A stretch of DNA of 64,000 bases from assembly GCA_963855995.1 (NCBI GenBank), contig OY979717.1, positions 70,168,354-70,232,353 of the forward strand, written 5' to 3'. Below the pieces are notes generated by a model that saw only the letters and a list, made by a program, of their open reading frames with translations, did no database searches and was not told the origin of the DNA. This document shows positions 24,553 through 36,700 of the stretch, piece after piece. Origin of the DNA: Muricea muricata. Taxonomy: Eukaryota; Cnidaria; Anthozoa; Malacalcyonacea; Plexauridae. The position numbers and the translations under genes are program-made. Within the stretch, counting starts at the first letter, position 1. The number at the start of each line of letters is the position of its first letter.

Positions 24553-26700
24553 TCTTTCAAACATGTCTAGTTATAATTTAAACCATGTGATTTCAACGAA
24601 GAAGACAAATGGAATGACTCCTTTTACACCAGGAAAGACAGCGTAATACTCAGGTGAGCATGTTGTTATACTTTTTAAATGGATAAAGCTATTTTGAAGG
24701 GGTGATACTTCGTGCTCTGTGTTTCATCCTCATTCCTTACAAATAAATAATAGCAGTCGGCACGTCGCTGCACGTGTAACGTGTTCACTTTATAACAAAT
24801 AAAACGTTGATATTCATACATTTTCTTCATACAAATGCTTATTTTGAATTATTGCGGACGGTATTTAAAAAACTGTATTCCCTGGATAGCCAAATCAGGC
24901 AAATGAAATTTGAATTTCGCGCTACGATACTGCAATTAAAACGTTAATATTCACACATTACCTTCCCACACAGGCTTACTTTGAAACATTCGGTAGATAG
25001 TCAGATGTGACAAATTATATGCAGTAAGATGCTGAATGACAATCAGACATTCTGTATCAGTTCTATTTTAAAATCAAGCTTGCTTCTTGACTTACTTAAG
25101 TTACTAATATTTATTTAGATATACGAATGATAGTTTTTATTGTAACATGAGTAACACTGTGCATTGATCATTGATGAAACCTTTTGTTAGCTATTGGACT
25201 GTAGGAACTAGTTGAGTGCCAGTAAACTTTGCCAGACGGCCTTAGCATTTAATATCCTACAAAACCTCCTGTGGATCAGCTTTTAAATAACCTTTCAGAA
25301 GAAAAGATCACAGTGCCGAAACAAAATACCCCAGAGGTTTATTCATCTTACCTCTTAGACAAGATCAAATGAAACTGACAATCATAACCCCCTAGAAAAT
25401 GCTTCTGAGCAACTACTCAGAATATTTTCACTTTATTATACCTTGATTATACCATGTGTTAGCAGATTATTCATAGTTAAGTCATTTAGACACTAGGCTG
25501 TCCTTGTGATGAGTACAATTGCCAGAGATAATTAAGACACATTAAAGTCTTCTGAAACCAGAGTAAAGAAAATCACTGTTTACCAGATAAGATTCAAATT
25601 TACATACTGTTAGTATAGTTTAATTAATCAATTACTGTCTTAATGACCACCGACCACATTTTGTACCAGTGACCGGCCTACTTAAATTTGGGTCACATGT
25701 CCAGGAAAGATATGAAGGAGTCTATGAAGCAGCTTGCTTAAAAATAAATTGTCAAAGCTCTGTTGCACTTTTGGTGCAAATTATTACTATTCTTCCCATG
25801 AATCGTGGAATGACCCATAGCCAAGAGCTGTTTTGAGTTTCGATTCAGATAAAAATATTTCAGATTGATGTCTGAGACACAACTAAAAGCAATATGGAGT
25901 TAAAGAATTAGGATTTAAGTTTAACAGCAGCCTTATTGCTTTGTATTCAATTTTTGTTTTGCCTAAAATATAAGTAAATTTATTGAAATAAAGGTATATA
26001 AGTAAAATATCTAGCATTGAAAATTAAATTAATAAAATATACTCTATACTCTTGAGATATTTTGTTTCTGACAATTGTGAATTTATTATATATAACTTTG
26101 GATATGGCATAAATTAACAATGATGTCCTGTCATTCTAGATTTTGTTACTGAAAGACTTGCAGATATTGATTGAAGATAGCTGAAAGAGTCATGCCAAGA
26201 GGGAATTGAGAACAGTAGCTCCTGTTTAATGCATCCGAACAGTGTATAATATAGGACAGTAAATGTTCTTTGTGTGCTTGCAAGGTGAACATCAGTATCA
26301 GTTTAGTTTTATCCAGTTGCAAACACTGCATTAATTTATGATTGCAAAGCCTTCAGTCTGTCCCTCTTATAAATAAGTTACACCTCCCTTGTACAGGTTA
26401 TCATACTTCATGAATATAAGGGATGTGTGAATTCAAATAAGTCAACTTATTAGCACTGATGGAGATTTAACCTTGTGCACTGAATGCTTTGCAACAATGA
26501 AAAAATGTTGTTTCCACAATAGTAAACTCATAGTTTATTTTAAATTTTATGTCAGAATTGTTTTATAGTAGTTATTATAACAGGCCTACTGTACTAAAAT
26601 TGATTCTATGATGATGAATTCGAATATATTTGAGAATATTATTGTACTGGTATGTGTTTTAGATTTGTTTAGCATTGAACTCACAATTGCAGGTAGTTGC
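24553..26700. other. No supported gene
   Basis: AT-rich, with no open frame longer than about 61 codons and no TIR pair that I could recognise. It separates the inverted repeat from the second CACATGTG cluster. Confidence 0.4.
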
Positions 26701-26705
26701 TTCAA

Positions 26706-26975
26706 CCAAATGCACATGTATTAGTCACATCTGGTTCGCATGTCAACCACATGTGGTTCACATGTTAACCACACGTGGGTAACAGTTACATGTGGTTCAC
26801 ATGTTAACCACATGTGGTTAATTCACATGTTAACCACATGTGGTTGTTAAAAATCACCCATTGTGAAGTCACATGTGTTCCACATGTGAATCACATGTGT
26901 TTTTACCACATGTGGATCACATGTGAAATGTTGTTCCAATTTCACATGTGATTCACATGTGGGTTTTTTCATGTG
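26706..26975. repeat. CACATGTG palindrome array, second cluster
   Basis: AACCACATGTGGTT, TTCACATGTTAACC and related strings repeat about sixteen times. Here the AACCACATGTGG variant dominates, whereas the first cluster has more TCACATGTGA. The boundary TCATGTGGTTTTTTCG resembles the complement of the left boundary of the first cluster (GAAAAAAAACACATG). Confidence 0.85.
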
Positions 26976-27524
26976 GTTTTTTCGTAAAAGTTAGAGCAAA
27001 CGTGGGAGCCAAAATCCCGAACTGTTTAGTTAAAGTCGACAATTCAGAAACTATCGCATCTCCATAAGCCAAATTTCGCCGTTTGAGTAGCATCAAAATA
27101 TTATAGTATAATGTCAAAATTGCAAGCGTTTGTTTTGAGGCTAAAATTTACACCGCATCGTCGAGCATCTCTAGCAACAGAGTGTAAAATAACGTCAAAG
27201 TTGTCATATAGTTGTCAACAGTGTTGACAGCACAACACTGTTCTAACAATGTATGCATGATCAAAATTTTCACCCTCTTATTCTTGACTTGCACGTCGGC
27301 CATGTTGGTGGCAGCGTACAAAAGAATATTTTATCAGTTCTATTGCGGGCACCAGCCAACGTGGGGCGAGAAGCATTGTGTGGTGTGTCCCGAGAGATTC
27401 GTTGCAAGTGAAGAATAACAACATTCACTTTGAAAACATTTTATTTTGTCTATTGTAATATATACATTATCTATAAAAATGGAGTAGTTTTGGCGTATAA
27501 ATATTATACATTTATTAAATCTAA

Positions 27525-27707
27525 CTAGCTATTCTTATCTGCACTTTCGTGAAATGTTAGCAGTACTAGTCTTTCACCATAGTCACAAACTACAGTGTTC
27601 TCGTCGCATTTTAAAACATGATTTATCAAGATGTGGTCATATTTCTGTTCAAGTTCCACAACTCTCAATATCTGACCTCGAGTTAACTCCACGACCACCA
27701 TTGTATC
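27525..27707 (-). CDS. SCAP: SCAP last exon
   Basis: After the acceptor TTTTCCAG|GATACA the exon reads [18 protein letters not shown] and, near the end, [18 protein letters not shown], matching human DLLQTVYLG and AAIVCNFGSELSLVYVP, and stops after 61 codons. The preceding intron (27708-35925, 8.2 kb) is the longest of the gene that I can bound and consists mostly of nested repeats. The open frame continues upstream of the acceptor into the intron, which is why the splice site is needed to set the start. Confidence 0.92.
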   Translation of the reverse strand, partial: DTMVVVELTRGQILRVVELEQKYDHILINHVLKCDENTVVCDYGERLVLLTFHESADKNS

Positions 27708-30700
27708 CTGGAAAATAAGGAAGTTTATTTTAATGCTGATTTTACACCTAGTCAGGGAGCATATGTAGTTCCGTGGGATTTTCGTGAAAAAAGCAAGCCA
27801 CCTATCTAGGAATGTTAATTGGGCCCCAATGAGCATGAAAAATTTTGTCGGCAATTTTGCGACCTGCTCCGCCGGCTGTCACAGGGGGTGGGGTGGGAGG
27901 ACATTTTCAACATTACTGAAAAATCGAATTTCCTCTATAGCTTTTCGATTCTAAGGAAATCATTCATTTTGAAAGTTCCTACCTCCCTAAACTAAGTGTC
28001 AATGGGCACAAAGAAGCTATATTCGGGCAGTGATGTGTTTGCTGGACCAAAATGCATGCTAATTAGGTCCGCCATTAACGAAAATCGGATTTTTCACTCG
28101 ACTCAATGCAAATTGGACCAAGATCAAAAATGAGGGTTTCTACCTCCCCAATTATATGGTCAATTAGGATGATAATGCTTAATAAATCACTTCATCATGT
28201 TATTTTGTGCGTGAATTGGAAATTAGTTGAAGGCAGACATCAACTGTCAGCAATCTGCTATAACCTTATCTCCACAAAAAATGCCTTAAAAGGGTTCCGC
28301 GATTCTTAAAACATTGGATATGATAAAATAAATACTAATCATTTACAAGCCAATGATCAAGGGGTTATGCAACACAAGAATCACGTTACTCTACAAACGC
28401 CGAAGTTCTGAGGTTACTACTGAAGAATGATTATCTTCACGAAGTATCTTCCTCGTCGTCGTCTTCATCGTCGTCTTCCTCGTCGTCTTCCTGGTCAGAG
28501 GATGGGTCAGATGGGCAGTTTACACAAGGCTCATCGTCATCACCGCATGCGCAACGATCAATGCAGTTGAGCCTTGCCTTCATCCACATCCCTTGGTGCA
28601 ACGGCACTTGATGAGATAAAGAACAGCATCCGGGCCGGGTCGCTGCTGATCCTCCTGGATGCCATTCATCTGAATCAAAAGAAAAACCTCATAATTTGAT
28701 ATTATTTTGGTCACCTTTACGATGATATGCCTTGGATGAATTTACCTTTCTCCAGGGTCCATCCAAAGCCTGCCGGTGAGGGAAGCCTTGGTTTTGGGAT
28801 TATATCGTTCTTCTATACCATTGCTTGGTAATGGGCACGTAATATCGCCTGTTTAAGGGCTGCCTTGGTAGGTGGAGGCTGTGAGGCTCCCCCAAGGTCC
28901 ACGCAGACACTGTAAGCCTCTAAAAATGCCTTCCAGCAAGCTAGCTTGCCCTTCCCAGCATAGGTTCGAAGTTAGCATCGGAATATGAAAATGAGGCTAG
29001 CACTAACGTTGATGATTTGTCTGAAAATTATACTTTTAACCAATCCTCAGATACTTTTTTGAAATCCTCCCCGATACATGTTGATGGTGTTGCTTCAACT
29101 TTAAGAGGCCTAAAAGCATGTAAGGCAACAGGCTTGGATAATATTCCTGCAAAAATTCTAAAATTGTCAGCAGGTATAATTGCACCCTCGCTGACTTTCA
29201 TTTTTAATTTATCGCTTGCTACTGGTATATACATAGATGAGTGGAAGCCAGCACGTGTTACACCAATGTTTAAATCTGGGAATAGGAGACAATGTGAGAA
29301 CTATCGGCCAATTTTAATTTTACCAGTGGTGAGTAAAGTATTTGAAAGGGAAGTCTTCCGTCAGCTGTATAGTTATCTGACTGAAAACTCCCTATTGTCA
29401 AAGTTCCAATCTGGATTTCGTCCTCGACTGCAACTGCCCTCATCCAAATGTGCGATGAGTGGTTAGAAAATATGGATAATGGTACATTAAACGGAGTCGT
29501 GTTCTTAGATATTAAAAAGGCATTTGACTCTATAAACCATCATATTTTGTTAAATAAAATGAATGAACAATTTGGAATTTTTGGCATGGAATTAAAATGG
29601 TTTCAATCATATTAATCTTAACGAATAGGGAACAGCAATCCAGTATTAATGGAGAACTATCTAGCAATAAAGTTATTTCATAAGGAGTGCCTCAGGGGTC
29701 TATATTGGGGCTACTCTTATTTTTATTATATATAAACGACCTGCCTGATTGCTTAAAGGTACGTTACAGTCGCTTCTGCGCATGTGCGATAGGTTTGTTA
29801 TGAGGAGCCTCCTCATAACAAGTTTCCAGTCCCATGGCGTAGATGAAACTCGCGCGGCCGTCTGAATCGTTCTCTGTTGTATTGCAAGGAGCGATAGCGC
29901 ATCAAGTCCTGGCATAAAAATTGTCGCTTTGCGAGTTTCAAGATCAAACAATTAATATTGGATTCTGGAAACGCGGCAAATCGCGTCGCCTAAAGGTTTA
30001 ATTATTCGCGTTCGGTAGCTTTTGCTTCAGATGCTGTGGGTTTCGTTCGAGACTTCGAGTCGCACTACAGAATATTCACGAGTCACGACATGCTCACAGG
30101 CTCTCTCGTGCAATGTGGTAAGAAATATATTGTATTACTTTTACATAATAAGGAAATTTTAAGCTGGTTACGCTAGCTGAGTTCTACTGATAATATTCAG
30201 GATGTATTTAGAAGTTGACAAGTATGTTTAAAACATGAAACAGTGTAGAGAGGAACCTTACATGCAATCACAATTTTGGCAGAGAACCAATTTTATCAAA
30301 ACAAAATCACGATACTGTATATCACTCAATGAGTATATCGTGGATATGATCTATAACATAGCTAGCAATACATAGAGGATATTACACGGTGCATGGCGCG
30401 AAGATATTATTTACGAGTGGCGAAAACACGTTCAGGTTGGAACAAGCGAACAGAGAACATATAAATCCCAGAAGAAAACACACGCGTTTTTCAAGCGCTA
30501 CATATTTTTTCATGTCTTCACTAGTGAAAATATGGGAGATACGAGTGTTTTAGTTTACGGTGAAACATCCATAAAGCCATAACCATATAATAAATGAGCT
30601 TATCCGATGGCTTACATAGATATACAGGCTTCAACCGCTTGTACAAGGTGTGAAATAAATTATACATTTTATATGCGCCCTGTAGAATATGCAATTAAAT

Positions 30701-33700
30701 TGTGGTATTCTTGATTCCATTAACTCTATAGTAACTTTTACAATCCGTTTCCCAAACAAATTCAAAGTAATGAGTGAATTAAAAGTCGCGAAGCGAGATT
30801 GCGAGTTTGAATATCCGGTATTAAAATTGTCGGTGTATCTTAGGCGTTTATGTCTCTGGAAGTGTTAATTCTGTGTTTCAAACATAATAGCCTGGAATAT
30901 ATTTCAAACTGTTATACTGTATACAGTTTTTTTACTACATATTATAATTCCAGATTCAATATAATGCAATATAAGCACAATATGTGCTCTCGTCGACGTC
31001 GTGATATTATATCGTATAAACACGATATAACGCTCTCGTCTAGGTACACGCCATAGATGTGATTTTGGTTGCTTGATCGAGAATTTAGCCTGATGTTTGA
31101 GGTACAGTATTAATTGTCGCTCATTTTCTCTTCTGCTGAATCACAACAAAATACGCGTGTGCGAGCAGCCCAATTATGTAAAAAATCCTGACAAAATTTT
31201 CATGTATTTGCACCTGGATAATTTTCTTGGATAATTTTATTATTTTACTTATTCTGAAACTTACATGCAGTAGTTTTATACATTGAAATACAACACAAGC
31301 GTTATCTAATATCATCGTAGACCCTGTATACATGCTATGAACGTTTATATACACATACACAGGCTACAGTTCTAAATGCTTATCAATTCCATTTTGTAAA
31401 CTAATTTTGTATAGTAAAAATCAAATAAATGTTGTTTATGAATTTTTCACATGAGTTTTTGCTTTCATCACTGTGCTTTTAATTTCATTACTGTGTCTGT
31501 GTCTTCGCCAACAACACATTCGCTGCCAGTTAATGAATCCCGCTCATCATGATATATAAGTTTGGAATCGAGAATACGACAATTTAATTGCATATTCTAC
31601 AGGGCGCTTATAAAATGTATAATTTATTTCACACCTTGTACACTCGTAAATAATATCTTCGCGCCATGCACCGTGTAATATCCTCTATGTATTGCTAGCT
31701 ATGTTATAGATCATACCACAATATACTCATTGAGTGATATACAGTATCGTGATTTTGTTTTGATAAAATTGATTCTCTGCCAAAACCAATGTAAGGTTCC
31801 TCTCAACTTCTAAATACATCCTGAATATTATTAGTAGAACTCAGCTAGCGTAACCAGCTTAACATTTCCTTATTATGTAAAAGTAATACAATATATTTCT
31901 TACCACATTGCATGAGAGAGCCTGTGAGCATGTCGTGACTCGTGAATATTCTGTAGTGCGACTCGAAGTCTCGAACGAAACCCACAGCATCTGAAGCAAA
32001 AGCTACCGAACGCGAATAATTAAACCTTTAGGCGACGCGATTTGTCGCGTTTCCAGAATCCAATATTAATTGTTTGATCTTGAAACTCGCAAAGCGACAA
32101 TTTTTATGCCAGGACTTGATGCGCCATCGCTCCTTGCAATACAACAGAGAACGATTCAGACGTCCGCGCGAGTTTCATTTACGCCATGGGACTGGAAACT
32201 TGTTATGAGGAGGCTCCTCATAACAAACCTATCGCACATGCGCAGAAGCGACTGTAACCTACCTTTAAAATCAACAATCCCAGGCATGTACGCAGATGAT
32301 ACGCAAATTTCTTCCTCTTCAAATGTAAAATTAAATTCAGATCTTGCTCATTTTTGTAACTGGCTTAAAGAAAATAGACTGCAGATGCACTCCTCTAAAT
32401 GCAAAATGATGTTTATTGGCTCCTCATATAATCTTAATAATATCATTTGCGACGAACCCGTTGTGGCAAATGGAAAACCAATTTCTGGAACTAATACACA
32501 AGTTTGTCTGGGAGTAAAACTAGATGAAAACCTTAGTTGGGCTAGTCACATCGACATGACATGCAAAAAGGCGAGTTCCGGTATTGGTGCTGTTAAACGT
32601 ATCAAGCCCTTTGTTCCAGTGCATACTTTAGAATCTATTTACAAAAGTCTTGTTCAGCCCTACTTTGATTATTGTTCCCCTTTATGGGACACGTGTGGAA
32701 TACTTCTAAAAGATAAGCTACAGAGATTTCAGACTCGTGCAGCAAGAGTTATATTGGGTGCCAACCATGATACTCATTCAGTCGATCTTCTCAACATGCT
32801 TTCTTGGGATACACTTGAAAATCGACGGTCTGCTGTCAAGTCAGTATTAATGCATAAAATATTAAATGACCACACTGCGCCTGGTCTGCGTGGTTCCTTC
32901 GTTAGGAGGGAAATAGATCAAACTAACTATCACCTCCGAAATACTGCTACAGATCTAACACTACCTAAGCCAAAGCGAGAATTTTTGAAAAAGTCTTTCA
33001 AATATAGTGGCGCGGTGCTCTGGAATCAACTCTCTATAGAAGGGAAATTAGCATAATCACTGCATTCATTTAAATCAATTGTTGGACGATGACATATCCA
33101 GTTTACTTGTTTGTTCTATATATATATAACTTGTTGTTCTATATATTTAACCTGTGTGTTTTTGTAATTAGTTCATTATCTCTTTTTAATGATTTTTACA
33201 TCCAACACACCCCCCACGGAAACCAGCTTTAAGTTGATGGGGCTAGCGTGTTATTTTGACTTTAAATAAAGTATTACCTACCTATTACCTACCTAGCTAC
33301 CGGTGACATCGGCTCCGATCCACGCATCAAAACCTGGAAGAGCTGCTATTCTAGCTGGACCAAGGGCACGGACTATGGAACAGAGGGAAATGTTTCGATG
33401 CCGCTGTCCTCTGCTGGTCACGAATCGCGTATCTTCACATAGGTCTGGGTGCCGTCTCAGTACCAATACAAACATATCAGCGTCTGGCGAGGCGATGTCA
33501 ATTCTCGTGACTCCTGACACTGTGGCAACTACAGCGTGCAGCAGCAGTTTCGTGACGGCCTCCTCCTGTTTGCTGTCGAGGTATTGCAGGTCTCTGTGCG
33601 TTCCTTTACATTTACTATCCCACGCCACCGTCACACGTGAACCCTCTTCACGGCCTTTCTCCAGCGTCTTAATGGCAAGGTACTCTGTAAGTTCTTTCTT

Positions 33701-36700
33701 GGTGTTAACATGTGACAGAAGTCTTTTCATTGGTACCTATAAAATAAGAAGCAGTTTACGATCAGTTAATCTGAAGTCTAAAACTGGGATTCAGTATAAA
33801 GAATCTAGTTTAAACGTTCTCCTACCTTGGAGATCTGTGTATTGTCTGTAATTCTGTAACAAACAGGATCTTGACCTCCTTGTCGCAAGACTCTAGTAGC
33901 TGTTTTGAGAGATTGCCACCTACCAAGGCAGCCCTGAAACAGGCGATATTACGTGCCCATTACCAAGCAATGGTATAGAAGAACGATATAATCCCAAAAC
34001 CAAGGCTTCCCTCACCGGCAGACTTTGGATGGACCCTGGAGAAAGGTAATTCATCTAAGGCATATCATCGTGAAAGTGACCAAAATAATATCAAATTATG
34101 AGGTTTTTCTTTTGATTCAGATGATTGGCATCCAGTGATGATCAGCAGCGACCCGCCCCGGATGCTGTTCTTCATCTCATCAAATGCCCTTGCACCAAGG
34201 GATGTGGAACGAACAGATGTCACTGCAGGAAGGCAGGGCTCAACTGCACTGATCTTTGCGCATGTGGTGATGATGAGCCTTGTGTAAACTGCCCATCTGA
34301 CCCATCGTCTGACCAGGAAGACGACGAGGAAGACGACGACGAGGAAGATACTTCGTGAAGATATTCATTCTTCAGTAGTAACCTCAGAACTTCGGCGTTT
34401 GTAGAGTAACGTGATTCTTGTGTTGCATAACCCCTTGATCATTGGCTTGTAAATGATTAGTATTTATTTCATCATATTCAATGTTTTAAGAATCACGGAA
34501 CCCTTTTAAGGCATTTTTTGTGAAGATAAGGTTTTGCAGATTACTGACAGTCGATGTCTGTCTTCCTAATTTCCAATTCACAAGATAACATGATGAAGTG
34601 ATTTATTTAGCATTATCATCCTAATCGACCATATAATTGGGGCGGTAGAAACCCTCATTTTTGATCTTGGTCAATTTGCATTGAGTCAGAGTGAAAAATC
34701 CGAGTTTCGTTAATGGCGGACCTAATTAGCATGCATTTTGGTCCAGCAAACACATCACTGCCCCAAATATAGCTTCTTTGTGCTCCATGACCCTTAGTTT
34801 AGGGAGGTAGGAACTTTCAAAATGAATGATTTCCTTAGAATCGAAAAGTTATAGAGAAAAATCGATTTTTCAGTAATGGCGAAAATGTTCTCCCACCCCA
34901 CCCCCTGTGACAGCCGTCGGAGCAGGTCGCAAAATTGCCGACAAAATTTTTCATGCTCATTGGGGCCCAATTAACATTCCTAGATAGGTGGCTTGCTTTT
35001 TTCACGAAAGTCCCACGGGACTACATATGCTCCCTGACTAACCCAGGATTTCCATCCTCCAAGATCATACAGAGACTTCTTAGCTATGAGCTCTAATGTA
35101 GGAGTTAGTGCAGCTCTTCATAGCAAAGAACAGCCATTATTAACGGAGTTATCCTAAAAAACCAACCCCCCTCTAGAAATATTAAAAATTGTGCTTTGTG
35201 GGCGGAAGAAGCGTAAAGATTCGAAGGAAATATGAAAAGTAAGTTTGCCTTAGATTGATGGATGATTATCAATCTCTAAATAGAGACATCTATTTAGAGA
35301 AATCACCACTATAACTTGTGTCTTCTCTTATTATCTTGAGTTTACAAGATGGTATTATTCTTCAAGTAAGTTATTCTTACATTTGTTAAAGTTGTCTACT
35401 GGTAAAGGATGATAGATGATTATGTTGATATTTTCATTATTTTTGATATTTCCGGACTACAGCATTTATTTAGGAAAGTTGTTGAGTGACAGGGAAACTA
35501 TTTCTGCTTCTTCTTGTTCAGGATTTTTTTTGGAACACAGATCTCAGCAGGGAAATTAGCAAATTCAGTTATAACTGCTTTACACGTAATCGAACAAAGG
35601 CTACAAGGAGTAACGGATATCTTTAACCCTCGCCCCTAAAGTCCCTGTAATACACACGCAGCCCTTCAAACAGGCAGTATTAAAGTTACAGGACTGAAAT
35701 TAGAGAATTTTTTGGGGGAGGGGGGGGGGTGTATATTATATGTATTCGTGTTGTGCCCGACGATTGTCTTTTGAAAGCAATCTCAATAACAACTGATTTC
35801 AAGAGAAATTCGTCTGGCAGAACAGGAATATATGAATATTTACAACCCCCCAAATTACCGCTCTAGTTTCAGTCCGTGCACATGGCGTATAAAAACAATG
35901 CAGTATACATTCAAACGACACTTACTCTGCCAACACACACTGCCGTATTATCAGACATACACGTAAGACCAAGACAGCCATCAGGAAACTAAGAAAATTA
36001 TCTGATTTTAATAATTTTAAAAGCACATTTTTGTAACTAGGTAAAATCATATCCTGACAAAATTTTCATGTATTTGCACCTGGATAATTTTCTTGGATAA
36101 TTTTATTATTTTACTTATTCTGAAACTTACATGCAGTAGTTTTATACATTGAAATACAACACAAGCGTTATCTAATATCATCGTAGACCCTGTATACATG
36201 CTATGAACGTTTATATACACAGGCTACAGTTCTAAATGCTTATCAATTCCATTTTGTAAACTAATTATAATAATCTGCATAATCTAGATTTCAAAGACAG
36301 TATTCCAAAAAGTAAAATGAAATTATCCATAAATCTATCAGCAAAAAATCTTACCAAAACCGTCAATGAAATGATATACCAAGCACTATAATAAAGCTTG
36401 CTAATAACAATTCGTGTAATGTATGATCAGCTGTGTTAATATTGTTAATACGTGCAAGACTTAGTTCATTTCTTTGCAAAATTTGGATGCAAAAGTAGTT
36501 ATTGTTCATTTTGTGATGCAAGAGTGGTTTGATGGTCTCCTTTACAAGCGTTGTTAAGAGCCAGCGCAATCGAGAGCAAGTCAATGTAGCAGTCATATGT
36601 GTGTGGAGGAGTCATGTGTAGAAGGAAGAGACGTTCACATAATGAGAGGAAAATACAAAAAAATACATTAATTTTTATACCTGAGGTAAACATTGTAAGA

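Larger units (their letters stand above)
27749..35040. repeat. 7.3-kb inverted repeat in last SCAP intron
   Basis: The left arm 27749 to about 28890 and the right arm about 33918-35040 are inverted copies beginning TAGTCAGGGAGCATATG. Both arms include the C-terminal exons of a cysteine-rich repeat protein and about 900 bp of non-coding sequence (for example GTGGGGTGGGAG, GCTATATTCGGG). The N-terminal exons of the same gene occur once, inside, next to the right arm. The structure could be a mobile element with very long terminal repeats or an inverted duplication of one end. A 3-bp ACC flank on both sides is the only possible target duplication that I see. Confidence 0.85.

Noticed and set aside
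33303..33851. 182-codon plus-strand frame
   Set aside because: It is the antisense shadow of the spliced minus-strand gene at 33297-33905, which has family-like motifs and splice sites.
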